Positions 52,177-61,788 of a stretch of DNA of 64,000 nt are shown in pieces; within the stretch, counting starts at the first letter, position 1; each line of letters opens with the position of its first letter. Source of the stretch: Streptomyces sp. NBC_00654 (GTDB lineage Bacteria; Actinomycetota; Actinomycetes; Streptomycetales; Streptomycetaceae); the NCBI RefSeq assembly GCF_026341775.1, contig NZ_JAPEOB010000001.1, positions 3,162,001-3,226,000 on the forward strand, written 5' to 3'. Under the pieces are notes generated by a model, which had not been told where the DNA came from, did no database searches, and saw only the letters and a list, made by a program, of their open reading frames with translations. The translations under genes were made by a program, and so were the position numbers.

Positions 52177-53423
52177 AATGCCCGCACGCCGCCGACCGCC
52201 AGGCCACTCCGGGCGGCGGGGCCGTCGTCATCGACCCGATGGTCCAGGACCTGGACGGGGAGACCGCCCGGCTCCGGGAGGCCGGCACGCTCGCCCGGAT
52301 CGAACTGCTCGGCGTGCCCGCCTGGACCGTCACCCGGCACGCCGAGGCCCGCAGGCTCCTCGTCGACCCGAGGCTGGTCAAGGACATCGATGTCTGGGAG
52401 CTCTGGCGGAGCGGGGCGGTGACCCGGGACTGGCCGCTGATCGGAATGATCGACGCGGGGCGTTCGATGTTCACGGTGGACGGCGACGAGCACCGCCGGC
52501 TGCGGACCAAGACCTCCCAGGCCCTCACCCCGCGCCGGCTCGAAGCGCTGCGCCCCGACATCGAGCGGTTCACCGAGGAACTGCTCGACCACCTGGAGGA
52601 GCAGGGCAGGGACGGCGTCGTCGACCTGAAGTCCGTGTTCGCCCAGCCGCTGCCCATGCGGGTCGTCGGCATGCTGATGGGGGTGGACGAGGACCGGCAT
52701 CCGATGCTGACGCAGCGGTACAAGGCCTTCTTCTCCATGCTCACCCCGCAGGAGGAACGCCTCGCGCTGCTGGACGAGTTGGATGTCTTCTACTACGCCC
52801 TGGTCCGGGAGCGGACCGCTCGGCCGGGCGACGACCTCACCAGTGCGCTGATCCTGGCCGAGGAGGGCGGGGATCCGCTCACCGAGGAAGAGGTGGTGGG
52901 CAACCTGAAGGCCATGGTGGCCGCCGGGCACGAGACGACCATCGGGCTCATCCTCAATGCCGTACGGGCGTTGCTCGCGCACCCCGACCAGCTGCGGATG
53001 GTGCTGGACGGGCGGATCGGCTGGGAGACGGTGATCGAGGAGACGCTGCGCTGGGACACCCCCACCACGCATCTGCTGATGCGGTTCGCCACCGAGGACA
53101 TCCAGGTCGGTGACCAGGTGATCGAGCGGGGGGAGGGGGTCGTCATCTCCTACCGCGCCATCGGGCGGGACACCGAGCAGCACGGCGGCGACGCCGACGC
53201 CTTCGACATCACCCGGCCCACCCCCATCCGGCACATGACCTTCGGCCACGGCCCGCACATCTGCCCCGGCGCGGCCCTCTCCCGGGTGGAGGCGGGCATC
53301 GCGCTGCCCGCCCTGTTCGGGCGCTTCCCCGGGCTGAGGCTCGCCGTGCCGGACGAGGGGGTCCGCAAGCTGCCCGTGATGACGCAGAACGACATGGAGT
53401 CCTTCCCCGTGCTGCTGGGGTGA
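52173..53423 (+). CDS. Cytochrome P450, CYP154-like
   Basis: 416 residues with all P450 motifs: I-helix MVAAGHETTIGL, K-helix EETLRWDTPT with intact ExxR, and heme loop MTFGHGPHICPGAALSRVEA. CYP154 enzymes of streptomycetes hydroxylate varied small molecules, including steroids and macrolide-like compounds; the natural substrate is seldom known. It starts at a GTG within the stop of the CYP157-like gene (GTGA), so the two are translated together and may form a complex or share a reductase. No ferredoxin gene and no conservon genes (roadblock, DUF742, GTPase) are visible next to them. Confidence 0.92.
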   Translation: MKCPHAADRQATPGGGAVVIDPMVQDLDGETARLREAGTLARIELLGVPAWTVTRHAEARRLLVDPRLVKDIDVWELWRSGAVTRDWPLIGMIDAGRSMFTVDGDEHRRLRTKTSQALTPRRLEALRPDIERFTEELLDHLEEQGRDGVVDLKSVFAQPLPMRVVGMLMGVDEDRHPMLTQRYKAFFSMLTPQEERLALLDELDVFYYALVRERTARPGDDLTSALILAEEGGDPLTEEEVVGNLKAMVAAGHETTIGLILNAVRALLAHPDQLRMVLDGRIGWETVIEETLRWDTPTTHLLMRFATEDIQVGDQVIERGEGVVISYRAIGRDTEQHGGDADAFDITRPTPIRHMTFGHGPHICPGAALSRVEAGIALPALFGRFPGLRLAVPDEGVRKLPVMTQNDMESFPVLLG

Positions 53424-53634
53424 GCGGCGGACGTCCGCCGCCACGACCCACTCGTCCGGGTGAGAGGTTCGGCGGGCGGCACGTGTCGCGGCGTGCTGTA
53501 TCTGCCCGGCGTAACCGGTCCGAAGGGGTGGAATGGTCCCAACGGGCCTGCGGCCGAACCTGGTTGCGTAAGATCCCGCGTGATAACTTCGCGATCGATC
53601 GTGGAAGGTTGACCGGCGCAACGGGGGATGGTCG
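53424..53634 (+). promoter_or_regulatory. Probable promoter region of the conflict-type operon
   Basis: The 211-bp spacer contains a -10-like TAAGAT (53569-53574), and a 10-bp palindrome CGATCGATCG (53592-53601) between it and the GTG start. It is the only AT-richer stretch before seven genes in one direction. A -35 is not obvious. Confidence 0.35.
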
Positions 53635-55128
53635 GTGGTGGCACTCGCGCCGAAAGGACCGCGCGACATCGATCCGCGTCTGGTCGGTGCGCTGGTCGAC
53701 GAGTTGTGCGCGCTGGACTGCGTGCGCGACCCGGAGCAGTGCATTCACTTCGTGGCGCTGGTGGCGTTCCAGCTCCGCGCGGACATCAACTACGCGCGCA
53801 AGACGCCGCGGGTCGACATGCTGTCGCTCGTCATGGACGTCCTCAAGCGTGACGGCGGGCTCGACGCCCTGATCTTCGGCGTCAGTGTCGCCTCCGGCCC
53901 CGAGGACTCCGCGCGGCTGGCCAGGCTGGTCGGCAGCTCCTACCCCGCCGAGACGACCGCGGATCTCGCCCCTGTCTTCAGCGACAGCGCCCTGCGGGAG
54001 ATCGGGCGGCTGCTCGGCGAGGTGCGGGACGCCGACGACGGCCGTCTGCACGCGGTGCTCGGCCGTGAACTGGGGGTCGACGTGCCCTACGGGCTGTCCC
54101 CGATGCAGCGCTTCGACTATCTGCGCGAAGTCAATACGCAGGCCGACGGGCTGCCTCCGGCCCTGGTGCTGGTCGAGGTGATCGCCCATCAGTCCAAGCC
54201 GGTGGGCGACAAGTTACGGGAGTGGTCGGACCGGTGGGCCCGGGAGGCGGGTGCGGACGCCGTGGAGGCGCTGGCGGTACGACGGCAGGGGATCGCGAGC
54301 CCGTCCAGGGCGGACCCGGAGGTACCGCGCTGTCTCGTCGTGATGGTGGAGCCCGCCGACGACGGATCGGCGGACGTCTTCGTACGGCATTGGGTCAATC
54401 CGGCGCCCGGATACTGGGAGCCGGTGGCCGGTGACGTGGAGCGCGCGACCCTCGACACCCTCGCCGTCGCGGTGGACCGGGCGATCGGCAGCGGTGAGGC
54501 GTACTGGGCGGATGTGCCCGAGCTGGAGAACGAGCCTCCCGTGCAGGTGGAGTTCGTCCTTCCGTACCCGTTGCTCAATCACGACATGGCCCGCCTGGAA
54601 CTGGGTACGGAGTCTTTCGACCCGCTGCCGATCGGCCTTCGGTACCACATCCACCTGCGGAGCCTCGAACGCATGAGGAACCGCGACCCCGCCCAGCTGA
54701 GGCGCTGGCGGGCCCGTTGGAAGCGGCTGAAAACAGCCGGAGCCGCCGAGCCCCACCGCTGGCGTTCCGGAGAGAACGCGCAACTCGACCGCTGGCGTGC
54801 CACGCTGGCATCCGAGCCGCGGCTGACCGCCGTCATACTCGACGTGCCCGCTCTGCCGGGGCACGGCCTGGAGGCGCTCACCGCCGCCATCGCGGAGGGA
54901 GTGGGTCTCGCCGCATGGGACCGGAGGTCGGACAGCCCGGCCCAGTCGGGTGAGGTGCTGACGGTGCTTCTTGGACACAATCCAGCCCAACTGCCGTCAA
55001 AAGTACGACAGTTGCGTAAAGGGGCTGAAGAATTGGATGGCGGAAGCCTGCTTCTGGGAAGACATATTGCGTTCTTCTGGGACGACCCCCACAGGCTGGT
55101 CGACTGCGAGGAGGAGTTGTCGGCATGA
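53635..55128 (+). CDS. VMAP (vWA-MoxR-associated protein) with N-terminal effector-associated-like domain
   Basis: 497 residues from GTG at 53635 or 53638 (GGGGGA upstream). The N-terminal about 95 residues are a compact helical domain (RLVGALVDELCALDCVRDPEQ, then RKTPRVDMLSLVMDVLKRDGGLDAL) like the effector-associated domains of bacterial conflict systems. A middle segment includes LSPMQRFDYLREVNTQADGL. The C-terminal half fits VMAP-C: IAHQSKPVGDKLREWSD, FVRHWVNPAPGYWEP, FVLPYPLLNHDMARLELG, and YHIHLRSLERMRNRDPAQLRRW. VMAP, a MoxR ATPase and a vWA protein form the ternary core described by Kaur, Burroughs, Iyer and Aravind (2020). The order here matches, and the gene overlaps moxR by 4 bp. 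Confidence 0.82.
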   Translation: MVALAPKGPRDIDPRLVGALVDELCALDCVRDPEQCIHFVALVAFQLRADINYARKTPRVDMLSLVMDVLKRDGGLDALIFGVSVASGPEDSARLARLVGSSYPAETTADLAPVFSDSALREIGRLLGEVRDADDGRLHAVLGRELGVDVPYGLSPMQRFDYLREVNTQADGLPPALVLVEVIAHQSKPVGDKLREWSDRWAREAGADAVEALAVRRQGIASPSRADPEVPRCLVVMVEPADDGSADVFVRHWVNPAPGYWEPVAGDVERATLDTLAVAVDRAIGSGEAYWADVPELENEPPVQVEFVLPYPLLNHDMARLELGTESFDPLPIGLRYHIHLRSLERMRNRDPAQLRRWRARWKRLKTAGAAEPHRWRSGENAQLDRWRATLASEPRLTAVILDVPALPGHGLEALTAAIAEGVGLAAWDRRSDSPAQSGEVLTVLLGHNPAQLPSKVRQLRKGAEELDGGSLLLGRHIAFFWDDPHRLVDCEEELSA

Positions 55129-56177
55129 CCGAGCAGGACACATCCGCACCACCCGCGCCGCCGCCCTCCTGGAGGGTGTTCCACGCCACCGGGAAGGCGC
55201 CCGCCGGGGATCCTCCCGGGCTGCCCGAGCCGCCGCCCTGGCGGGTGTTCGCCGGAAGCCCCCTGCAGCCGGAGCCACCCGGCGACGCCCAGGCCACCCG
55301 ACGCCGCCTCGGCGTCGTGCAGGAGGGCCCCCAGCTGCGTGAGGAGGAGATCGACGCGGTCAACGCGGCACTCCTGCTGCGCCGTCCGCTGCTCGTCACG
55401 GGGCCGCCCGGGGTGGGCAAGTCGACCCTCGCCTATCTGATCGCCCATGAGCTGGGGCTCGGCCGGGTGCTCCCGTGGAGCATCGTCAGCCGTACGACGC
55501 TGCGCGGCGGTCTCTACGAGTACGACGCCATCGGCAGGGCCCAGGCGATCGCCGCCTGGCGGGCGGGCGGCGAGGCCGGAGCCGCCACGGACGGGGCCGG
55601 CGCACCCGACCTGGGGGACTTCGTCACCCTGGGGCCCCTGGGGACCGCGCTGCTCGCCCATGCCCGCCCACGCGTGCTGCTGGTCGACGAGCTGGACAAG
55701 AGCGACATCGACCTGCCGAACGACCTGCTCCACGTGCTGGAGAACGGCAGTTACGACATCCCCGAGCTGGTGCGCAGCAGCGTGGGGGAGGTGTCGGTCT
55801 TCACCGACGACCCCCAGCGCCGGGCGGTCATCGAGGCGGGCCGGGTCGAATGCGCCGAGTTCCCCGTGGTCGTGATCACGAGCAACGGTGAACGCGAGTT
55901 CCCGGCCGCGTTCCGGCGCCGCTGTCTGCCGCTGGAGATGCGCCCGCCCGGCCGGGAACAGCTGATCTCCATCGTCGTCAGTCATCTGCGCCGTCGGCCG
56001 GAAGGCGTCTCGGCGCTGGTGGACGAGTTCGAGCAGCGGCTGCACAGCGGCGGGACCCAGTCGGTCGACCAGCTGCTGAACGCCGTCCAACTCACCACGG
56101 CCGACGGATTCCAGGACGACGAGGACGGGCGTAAGCTGATTGAGATGCTGCTCCGCGACCTCTCGAAGGGCCGCTGA
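55125..56177 (+). CDS. MoxR-type AAA+ ATPase of the VMAP ternary system
   Basis: 350 residues. A Pro-rich N-terminus of about 60 residues contains the duplicated short motif PxxWRVF (PSWRVFHAT, PPWRVFAGS), perhaps a docking peptide. The AAA+ core shows Walker A LVTGPPGVGKSTLAY, Walker B VLLVDELDKSD, sensor 1 VVVITSNGEREFPAAFRRRCLPLE with the arginine finger region, and helical lid residues to the end. MoxR ATPases act as chaperones that remodel partner proteins with vWA domains. Here it sits between VMAP (4-bp overlap) and the vWA-like giant (1-bp overlap). Confidence 0.93.
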   Translation: MTEQDTSAPPAPPPSWRVFHATGKAPAGDPPGLPEPPPWRVFAGSPLQPEPPGDAQATRRRLGVVQEGPQLREEEIDAVNAALLLRRPLLVTGPPGVGKSTLAYLIAHELGLGRVLPWSIVSRTTLRGGLYEYDAIGRAQAIAAWRAGGEAGAATDGAGAPDLGDFVTLGPLGTALLAHARPRVLLVDELDKSDIDLPNDLLHVLENGSYDIPELVRSSVGEVSVFTDDPQRRAVIEAGRVECAEFPVVVITSNGEREFPAAFRRRCLPLEMRPPGREQLISIVVSHLRRRPEGVSALVDEFEQRLHSGGTQSVDQLLNAVQLTTADGFQDDEDGRKLIEMLLRDLSKGR

Positions 56178-59100
56178 TGAACGGCTTGCCCCGGGAGCGT
56201 GCTCCGGACGCGCCGTCCACAGCGGGTGGTGACGCCACCGCGCGTGACACAAGCGGTGACACGAGCGGCGACCTGGGCTGGCAGGACCTCGCCGACGCGG
56301 CCTGGCTGGCCGCGGCCTGGCGGTCGGCCGGACGCGGATCCCCGCGGGCGGCGGACGAACCGGCGCTCTTACCGGACGGGCCGGAGGCACTGCCCGACGC
56401 CGTTCTGCCTCCTTCGGGTGACATGGCGCCGGAAGTGCCGCCCGACGGGGTCACGTACGGCGAGGAGCCGCGCGAACTCGTCCTGAGCGCGGTCGAGGAG
56501 ACCCGGACCGCCCGGCCGGACACGGCCGTCCCCACGGTGAAGCCTCCCGTGCGGCGCGTGGCGCCCCTGCGGCTGGCCCGGTCGCTGCGCGGGCTGGGGC
56601 GGCGTGTCCCCTCGCGGCACCGGAGCCGCCTCGACGAGGCACGCACCGCGGAGTGCGGGCTGAGCGACGGGCTGTGGATCCCCTACCTCAGGCCCGTGCG
56701 GGAGCGCGCCTTCGATCTGATGCTCCTCGTCGACAGCGCGCCCACCATGCCCGTGTGGGACAGCACGGTCCGCCGGCTCACCGACGAGGCCGTCCGCAGC
56801 GGAGCCTTCCGCGACGTCCGCACCGTCGAGGTCGCGCTTCCCGGGCAGGGGGCGCCGGTGCTGCGCTGGCCCGGTGACCGGCACGCGGACCCGGCGGAGC
56901 TGCTGGACGGACGCGGCTCGCGGCTGTTCCTCGTCGTCACCGACGGGCTGGCCCGGGGCTGGGCCGGCCGGGGCGCGGACGAACTGCTGGGCCGGCTCAC
57001 CTCCGGCGGACCCACCGCGCTCGTCCATCTGCTGCCCCCCTACCTGCGGCACCGCTCCTCCCTGTACCCCTTCCGCGCCGAGCTGGACGCGGCCGGATTC
57101 GGGGCGCTCAACCGGCACTTCGGCTGCCGTCCGCCGCTCGGGGCGTGGGACCGCTCACGCGGGCTCGCCGACCCGGACGACGGTTCCGTACCGGTACCCG
57201 TACTGAGCCTGCGCGCCGGGTCGTTCCGCTCGTGGGCCGATCTGATCACCGGCGAGCGCGGTGTGCGGCGCACCCTTCCGGTGGTGCTGGCCGGAGCCAT
57301 GACCAAGGGGGTCGCGGCGCCGGGGCTGCGCAGCCCCCGGATCGACGGACCGCGCGCGGCGGTGGCCGCCGTACGGAAGTTCGCCTCGCTGGCCAGTCCG
57401 CTCGCCCGGCAGCTGGCGGTGCTGCTGGCGGTCGCCCCGCTGAGGTTCGACGTCATCGAGGAACTGCGCGACCGGGCCTTTCCCGAGTCGGGCCCCGACC
57501 ACCTGGCCGAGATCATGATGGGCGGGCTCATCGACTGGGAGCCCGAGGGCGAGGGCGGCCCGGACTTCGCCGAAGGGGTGCGTGAGGCGCTGCTGGCGAC
57601 CGGCAACCGCACCCAGCTGGCCCGTGCGGTGGGGCTGCTGGCCGAGTCGCGCGCCGGGCAGGCGCAGGGCATCGGGCTCAGGGCGGCACTGCGGGACCCG
57701 GTGCGGGCCGCGCTCCCGGACGGCGGAGCCGGACCGGCCTGGCTCCGCATCGAACTGGCCGTACTGCGTGCTCTGGGCGGCCTGCCGTACAGACTCCGTG
57801 CGGCTCGCCTGGCCGACCGGCTGCTGCACGGCGCGGGATCTGCAGCGGAGGCGATCAGGGATGATAAAGAGGCATTTGATGTGAATGCTCCACCTCTCCG
57901 GTCGCATCCGGCCGCTTCACCAGGAGGATCTGTGTCGCCCACGACACCCGTAACAGCTGACAAGGATGTCCGGAGGGACGAGCAGAGCATGGACGGCACA
58001 GCACCGGAGCTACGATTCGTCCGCACCGGCCAGCCGAAGATCATGGGCAATGTGCCGCCGAAGAACCCCAACTTCACCGGTCGGGAGAGTCTTCTGGCAG
58101 CGGTGGAGCGGCAGTTGCAGGAGGACGAGACGACCGCCGTCCTTCCGCACGCGCTGCACGGCATGGGCGGCGTCGGCAAGTCCCAGATCGCCGTCGAGTA
58201 TGTGTACCGGCACAGCGCCGAGTTCAACGTCATCTGGTGGATTCCGGCGGAGCAGGAGAACCTGATCCTCGGCGCGCTCGCCGATCTGGCCCGCAGCCTC
58301 GGCCTGGAGGTCGGGCCCCAGGCCAACGCCGCCGTACCGGCCGTGCGCGAAGCGCTGCGCACCGGCAAGCCGTTCGACAACTGGCTGCTGGTCTTCGACA
58401 ACGCGGAGGACATCGAGGCCGTACGGTCGTACTTCCCCAACGGCGGCCCCGGCAAGATCATCGTCACCTCGCGCAACCGCGAGTGGGAACGGGTGGCCAC
58501 CCCGCTCAGCGTCGACGTGTTCGACCGCGACGAGAGCATCACCCTGCTGCAGCGCCGGGCGCGCGGCATGAGCGCCGACGACGCCGACCGGCTCGCCGCC
58601 GCACTCGGTGACCTGCCGCTCGCCGTCGAGCAGGCGGGCGCCTGGCACGCCGCCACCGGCATGCCGGTGAACGAATACCTCGACCTGCTGGAACAGCGCC
58701 GTCCCGAGATCCTTGAGCTCGACCCGTCCCCCGACTACCCGCTGCCCGTCGCGGCGGTCTGGGACATCTCGCTCGGCCGGCTCTCGCAGGACAACCCGGC
58801 GGCACGCCAACTGCTGGAGATCTGCGCCTGCATGGCGCCGGAGCCGATCCCGCTGAACATGCTCAGGGGCGGCCGGAACGTCGAGATCACCCCGGAACTC
58901 GACCCGGTGCTGCGTGACCCGCTGCTGCTCGCACGCGCCACCCGCGACCTCAGCAAACTGTCCCTGGTACGGCTGGACCACAAGTCCGGCACCCTCCAGA
59001 TGCACCGCCTGATGCAGAACGTCATCGTGGCCAGGCTGGATGAGGAGGAACGGGCGAAGATGACCCGGGCCGCCCACCTGCTCCTGACCACCGCCAAGCC

Positions 59101-60511
59101 CGGCGCCCCCGCCTCCCCCGACCAATGGCCCGCCTACCAGGCGATCCTGCCGCATGTGATCGCCTCCGGAGCGGTCGAGAGCTCCGACGCCTGGGTCCGT
59201 GACCTGGTCTACGACATGGTGTTCTTCCTCTACTACTGGGGAGCCCACGAATCGGGAGCGGCACAGGCCAGGCTCGCCTGGAACGCCTGGCGCGCCCAGT
59301 CCGGCGACGAGGACCTGCATGTCATCCGGGTCACCAAGCTGCTGGGCTTCTACCTCCGGCTGCTCGGCAAGTCCGAGGAGGCGGCCGCCCACAACGAACG
59401 GGCGCTCGCCATCTCGCGCGGGGCCCAGATCCCGGACGAGGAACTCATCGACTCCATGTGGCAGATGGCGGGAGCACTGCGCCAGCGCGGCGAGTTCCAG
59501 GCCGCCTGCGACCTCGACGAGGAGGCGTTCACCCGGGCCAGCGACCTGTTCGGCCCGGAGGACCCGGCCACGCTGAGCGCCGCGCACGACTACTGCGTCT
59601 CGCTGCGGGCCGGTGGGCGCTTCGTCGAGGCCAGGGAGATCGACGAGGAGACGGCACGCCAGCGCGAGCTGCTGTACGGACCGGCCAGCGGCCTCACCCT
59701 GAACACGCTGAACGGTCTGGCCATCGACATCCGCGAGAACGGCGACTACCTCGGCGCGCGCGCCCTCCAGGAGTCCAACTACCAGGCCTACCTCACCCAC
59801 TTCGGGGAGAGCAACGCGGCCACCATCCGTTCCGCGCTGCTCCTCGCCGTGTGCCGGCGCAGGGCCGGTGTGGTCGAGGGCGGCGCCGCGTTCGCGGAGC
59901 AGAACCTCGAACGGTTCACCACCCGCTACGGCCTCAACAACCTGGACGCCCTGGCCGCCGCCATCCACACCATGGTCGAGCGACGGCTCAACGGCGACCT
60001 CGCGGGCTCCCGGGAACTGGGGGAGCAGGCGCTCGCCGGGCTGCGCACCGTGGTCGGCGCCCGGCACCCGCACACCCAGTTCGCCAAGGTCAATCTGGCG
60101 GCGACCCTGCGGGCGCAGGGCGACATCGACAAGGCCGAGGCCCTGGACATCCAGGCCTGGCAGCTGCTGGAGAGCACCCTCGGCGAGCGGCATGTCAATA
60201 CGCTCACGGCGGCGATGAGCCGGGCCAACAACCACTACGCCCGGCTCGACTTCTCCCGGGCCAAGGAAGCCGACGCGGGCATCCTGGCCAGGCTCACCGA
60301 GAGCGTCGGCGCCGAACACCCGCTGACCCTCGTGTGCACCGCCAACCTGGCCCTGGACCAGCGGGGTCTGGGCCAGTCGGCGGAGGCCGACCGCCTGAAC
60401 GCGGTCGCGATCGAGGGCTTCTCACGGGTGCTGGGGGACGACCACCCCTGGCAGACCGCGGCCCGGCTGCACCAGCGCATCGAATGCGACATCGCCGCGC
60501 TGCCGCTGTGA
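56177..60511 (+). CDS. vWA (SAV_2336-like)/NB-ARC/TPR giant, FxsT-type sensor protein
   Basis: 1444 residues in three parts. A vWA-like SAV_2336 region (about 160-400) starts with RAFDLMLLVDSAPTMPVWDST; the metal site reads DSAPT rather than DxSxS and may be degenerate. A helical connector follows to about 600. The NB-ARC switch (about 625-900) has NPNFTGRESLL, P-loop GMGGVGKSQIAVEY near residue 663, Walker B WLLVFDNAED and LPLAVEQAG. From about 950 to the end are TPRs with spacing near 42 residues (LNGLAIDIRENGDYLGARAL, VNLAATLRAQGDIDKAEALD). It resembles proteins annotated as FxSxx-COOH system TPR protein (FxsT). Such STAND proteins are candidate invasion sensors. It overlaps moxR by one base. 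Confidence 0.88.
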   Translation: MNGLPRERAPDAPSTAGGDATARDTSGDTSGDLGWQDLADAAWLAAAWRSAGRGSPRAADEPALLPDGPEALPDAVLPPSGDMAPEVPPDGVTYGEEPRELVLSAVEETRTARPDTAVPTVKPPVRRVAPLRLARSLRGLGRRVPSRHRSRLDEARTAECGLSDGLWIPYLRPVRERAFDLMLLVDSAPTMPVWDSTVRRLTDEAVRSGAFRDVRTVEVALPGQGAPVLRWPGDRHADPAELLDGRGSRLFLVVTDGLARGWAGRGADELLGRLTSGGPTALVHLLPPYLRHRSSLYPFRAELDAAGFGALNRHFGCRPPLGAWDRSRGLADPDDGSVPVPVLSLRAGSFRSWADLITGERGVRRTLPVVLAGAMTKGVAAPGLRSPRIDGPRAAVAAVRKFASLASPLARQLAVLLAVAPLRFDVIEELRDRAFPESGPDHLAEIMMGGLIDWEPEGEGGPDFAEGVREALLATGNRTQLARAVGLLAESRAGQAQGIGLRAALRDPVRAALPDGGAGPAWLRIELAVLRALGGLPYRLRAARLADRLLHGAGSAAEAIRDDKEAFDVNAPPLRSHPAASPGGSVSPTTPVTADKDVRRDEQSMDGTAPELRFVRTGQPKIMGNVPPKNPNFTGRESLLAAVERQLQEDETTAVLPHALHGMGGVGKSQIAVEYVYRHSAEFNVIWWIPAEQENLILGALADLARSLGLEVGPQANAAVPAVREALRTGKPFDNWLLVFDNAEDIEAVRSYFPNGGPGKIIVTSRNREWERVATPLSVDVFDRDESITLLQRRARGMSADDADRLAAALGDLPLAVEQAGAWHAATGMPVNEYLDLLEQRRPEILELDPSPDYPLPVAAVWDISLGRLSQDNPAARQLLEICACMAPEPIPLNMLRGGRNVEITPELDPVLRDPLLLARATRDLSKLSLVRLDHKSGTLQMHRLMQNVIVARLDEEERAKMTRAAHLLLTTAKPGAPASPDQWPAYQAILPHVIASGAVESSDAWVRDLVYDMVFFLYYWGAHESGAAQARLAWNAWRAQSGDEDLHVIRVTKLLGFYLRLLGKSEEAAAHNERALAISRGAQIPDEELIDSMWQMAGALRQRGEFQAACDLDEEAFTRASDLFGPEDPATLSAAHDYCVSLRAGGRFVEAREIDEETARQRELLYGPASGLTLNTLNGLAIDIRENGDYLGARALQESNYQAYLTHFGESNAATIRSALLLAVCRRRAGVVEGGAAFAEQNLERFTTRYGLNNLDALAAAIHTMVERRLNGDLAGSRELGEQALAGLRTVVGARHPHTQFAKVNLAATLRAQGDIDKAEALDIQAWQLLESTLGERHVNTLTAAMSRANNHYARLDFSRAKEADAGILARLTESVGAEHPLTLVCTANLALDQRGLGQSAEADRLNAVAIEGFSRVLGDDHPWQTAARLHQRIECDIAALPL

Positions 60512-60618
60512 CCGGGTAGCGACGTGATCGACCTGTCGTAGTGGAGTGACGTTCCCGGCCGGCCGGCCGCACGGTCGGCGGGCCGGTCCGGGGACCAGGG
60601 ACCAACGGGGGCGGACCT

Positions 60619-61788
60619 ATGACCACAGTGCTCTTCATCCACGGCACGGGAGTGCGCGAACCGCATCTCACCGGCCTGCTCGACCGGATCGCGCGGGGCC
60701 TGGGCACAGCGGCACCCGGTGTGCCCCTGGCCGCCTACCGCTGGGGCGAGCGGTACGGGGCCGCGCTCGCGGCGGGCGGCGCGAGCATCCCGTCCGGACC
60801 GGGCACCGGGACGCACCGGAGCGCCGGGGGCCCCGGAGACCCGGAGGACGGGACCGAGGCCTGGGCCCGGCTGTACGAGGACCCCACGGCCGAACTGGCC
60901 CTGGCCGCGGCGGGAGCCGCCGCACGCGTCACACCGCCCGGCGCGGCCTTCCCCGACGAGCGGCCCCGGGCCCTGCTCACCGGCCTGGCCGCACGCGGCG
61001 AGGACCGGGCCGGAAAGCTCGGGCCGGGGCTGGAGCGGGCCGCCGCCGAACTGGCCCGCAGCCACCTGCTCGCGCCCGCGGCCAGGGCCCTGGACGCCGG
61101 GGAACTGCCCTGGGTGCTGGCCCGCGCGCTGACCGCCACGGTCGTCGCCGCGGCCCTCGACGCCGGTGAACCGGTACTGGCGGACGGAGACACCAGGGAC
61201 GCGGCGGTCGAGGCGCTCGCCGCGCGGCTCGGTGCCGTCCCGGCGGGAGCGGAGCGCGGCGCGGTCCTCGGCCTGGTCGCCGGGCCCTTCGTCCGCCTGG
61301 GCTCCCGCTACGCCGTCCGGCGGCGCCGGGCCCTGACGGACGCCGCCCACCCGGCGGCCGGGGACATCCTGAAGTACCTGGCGCGTGGCGAGGAGACGCG
61401 CAGGGGACTGCGCGACCTCGTCGCCGACACCGAACCCCCGGTGGTCCTGCTCGGCCACAGCCTGGGCGGAATCATCGCCCTGGACACCCTGATATCGGGT
61501 CCGCTGCCGGGTGTGGAACTGCTGGTGACCGTGGGGTCGCAGGGCCCGTTCCTGTACGAGACCGGCGCGCTGCCGGCGCTCGCCCACCCCGATCCGCTGC
61601 CCGCGCACGTCCCCCACTGGCTGAATCTCTACGACCGCCGGGACCTGCTCGGGTATGCCGCGGAGCCGCTCTTCCCGAACCGCGCCCAGGACATCGCGAC
61701 CGACAGCCGGCAGCCCTTTCCCGTCGCGCACAGCGCGTACTGGAGCGATCCGGCCGTCTACCGCGCGATCGGGGAGCGGCTCCCGTGA
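60619..61788 (+). CDS. Alpha/beta-hydrolase (lipase-like), candidate effector
   Basis: 389 residues. The fold starts immediately with VLFIHGTGVREPH (oxyanion-hole HG), has the nucleophile elbow VVLLGHSLGGIIALD (Ser281), acid in NLYDRRDLLGYAA, and His in FPVAHSAYWSDPAVY. The catalytic triad is therefore complete. The chain between about 45 and 240 is an Ala/Gly-rich helical insert that could be a lid. In conflict systems, lipase-like hydrolases commonly serve as toxic effectors that attack membranes; that is a contextual inference here. It follows the giant gene by 107 bp and overlaps the caspase gene by 4 bp. Confidence 0.8.
   Translation: MTTVLFIHGTGVREPHLTGLLDRIARGLGTAAPGVPLAAYRWGERYGAALAAGGASIPSGPGTGTHRSAGGPGDPEDGTEAWARLYEDPTAELALAAAGAAARVTPPGAAFPDERPRALLTGLAARGEDRAGKLGPGLERAAAELARSHLLAPAARALDAGELPWVLARALTATVVAAALDAGEPVLADGDTRDAAVEALAARLGAVPAGAERGAVLGLVAGPFVRLGSRYAVRRRRALTDAAHPAAGDILKYLARGEETRRGLRDLVADTEPPVVLLGHSLGGIIALDTLISGPLPGVELLVTVGSQGPFLYETGALPALAHPDPLPAHVPHWLNLYDRRDLLGYAAEPLFPNRAQDIATDSRQPFPVAHSAYWSDPAVYRAIGERLP

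Noticed and set aside
50884..53423. Conservon (cvn) operon around the CYP157/CYP154 pair
   Set aside because: No sensor-kinase-like, roadblock, DUF742 or GTPase genes flank the pair within the window. The upstream neighbour is a GtrA gene in the opposite direction and the downstream one is VMAP.
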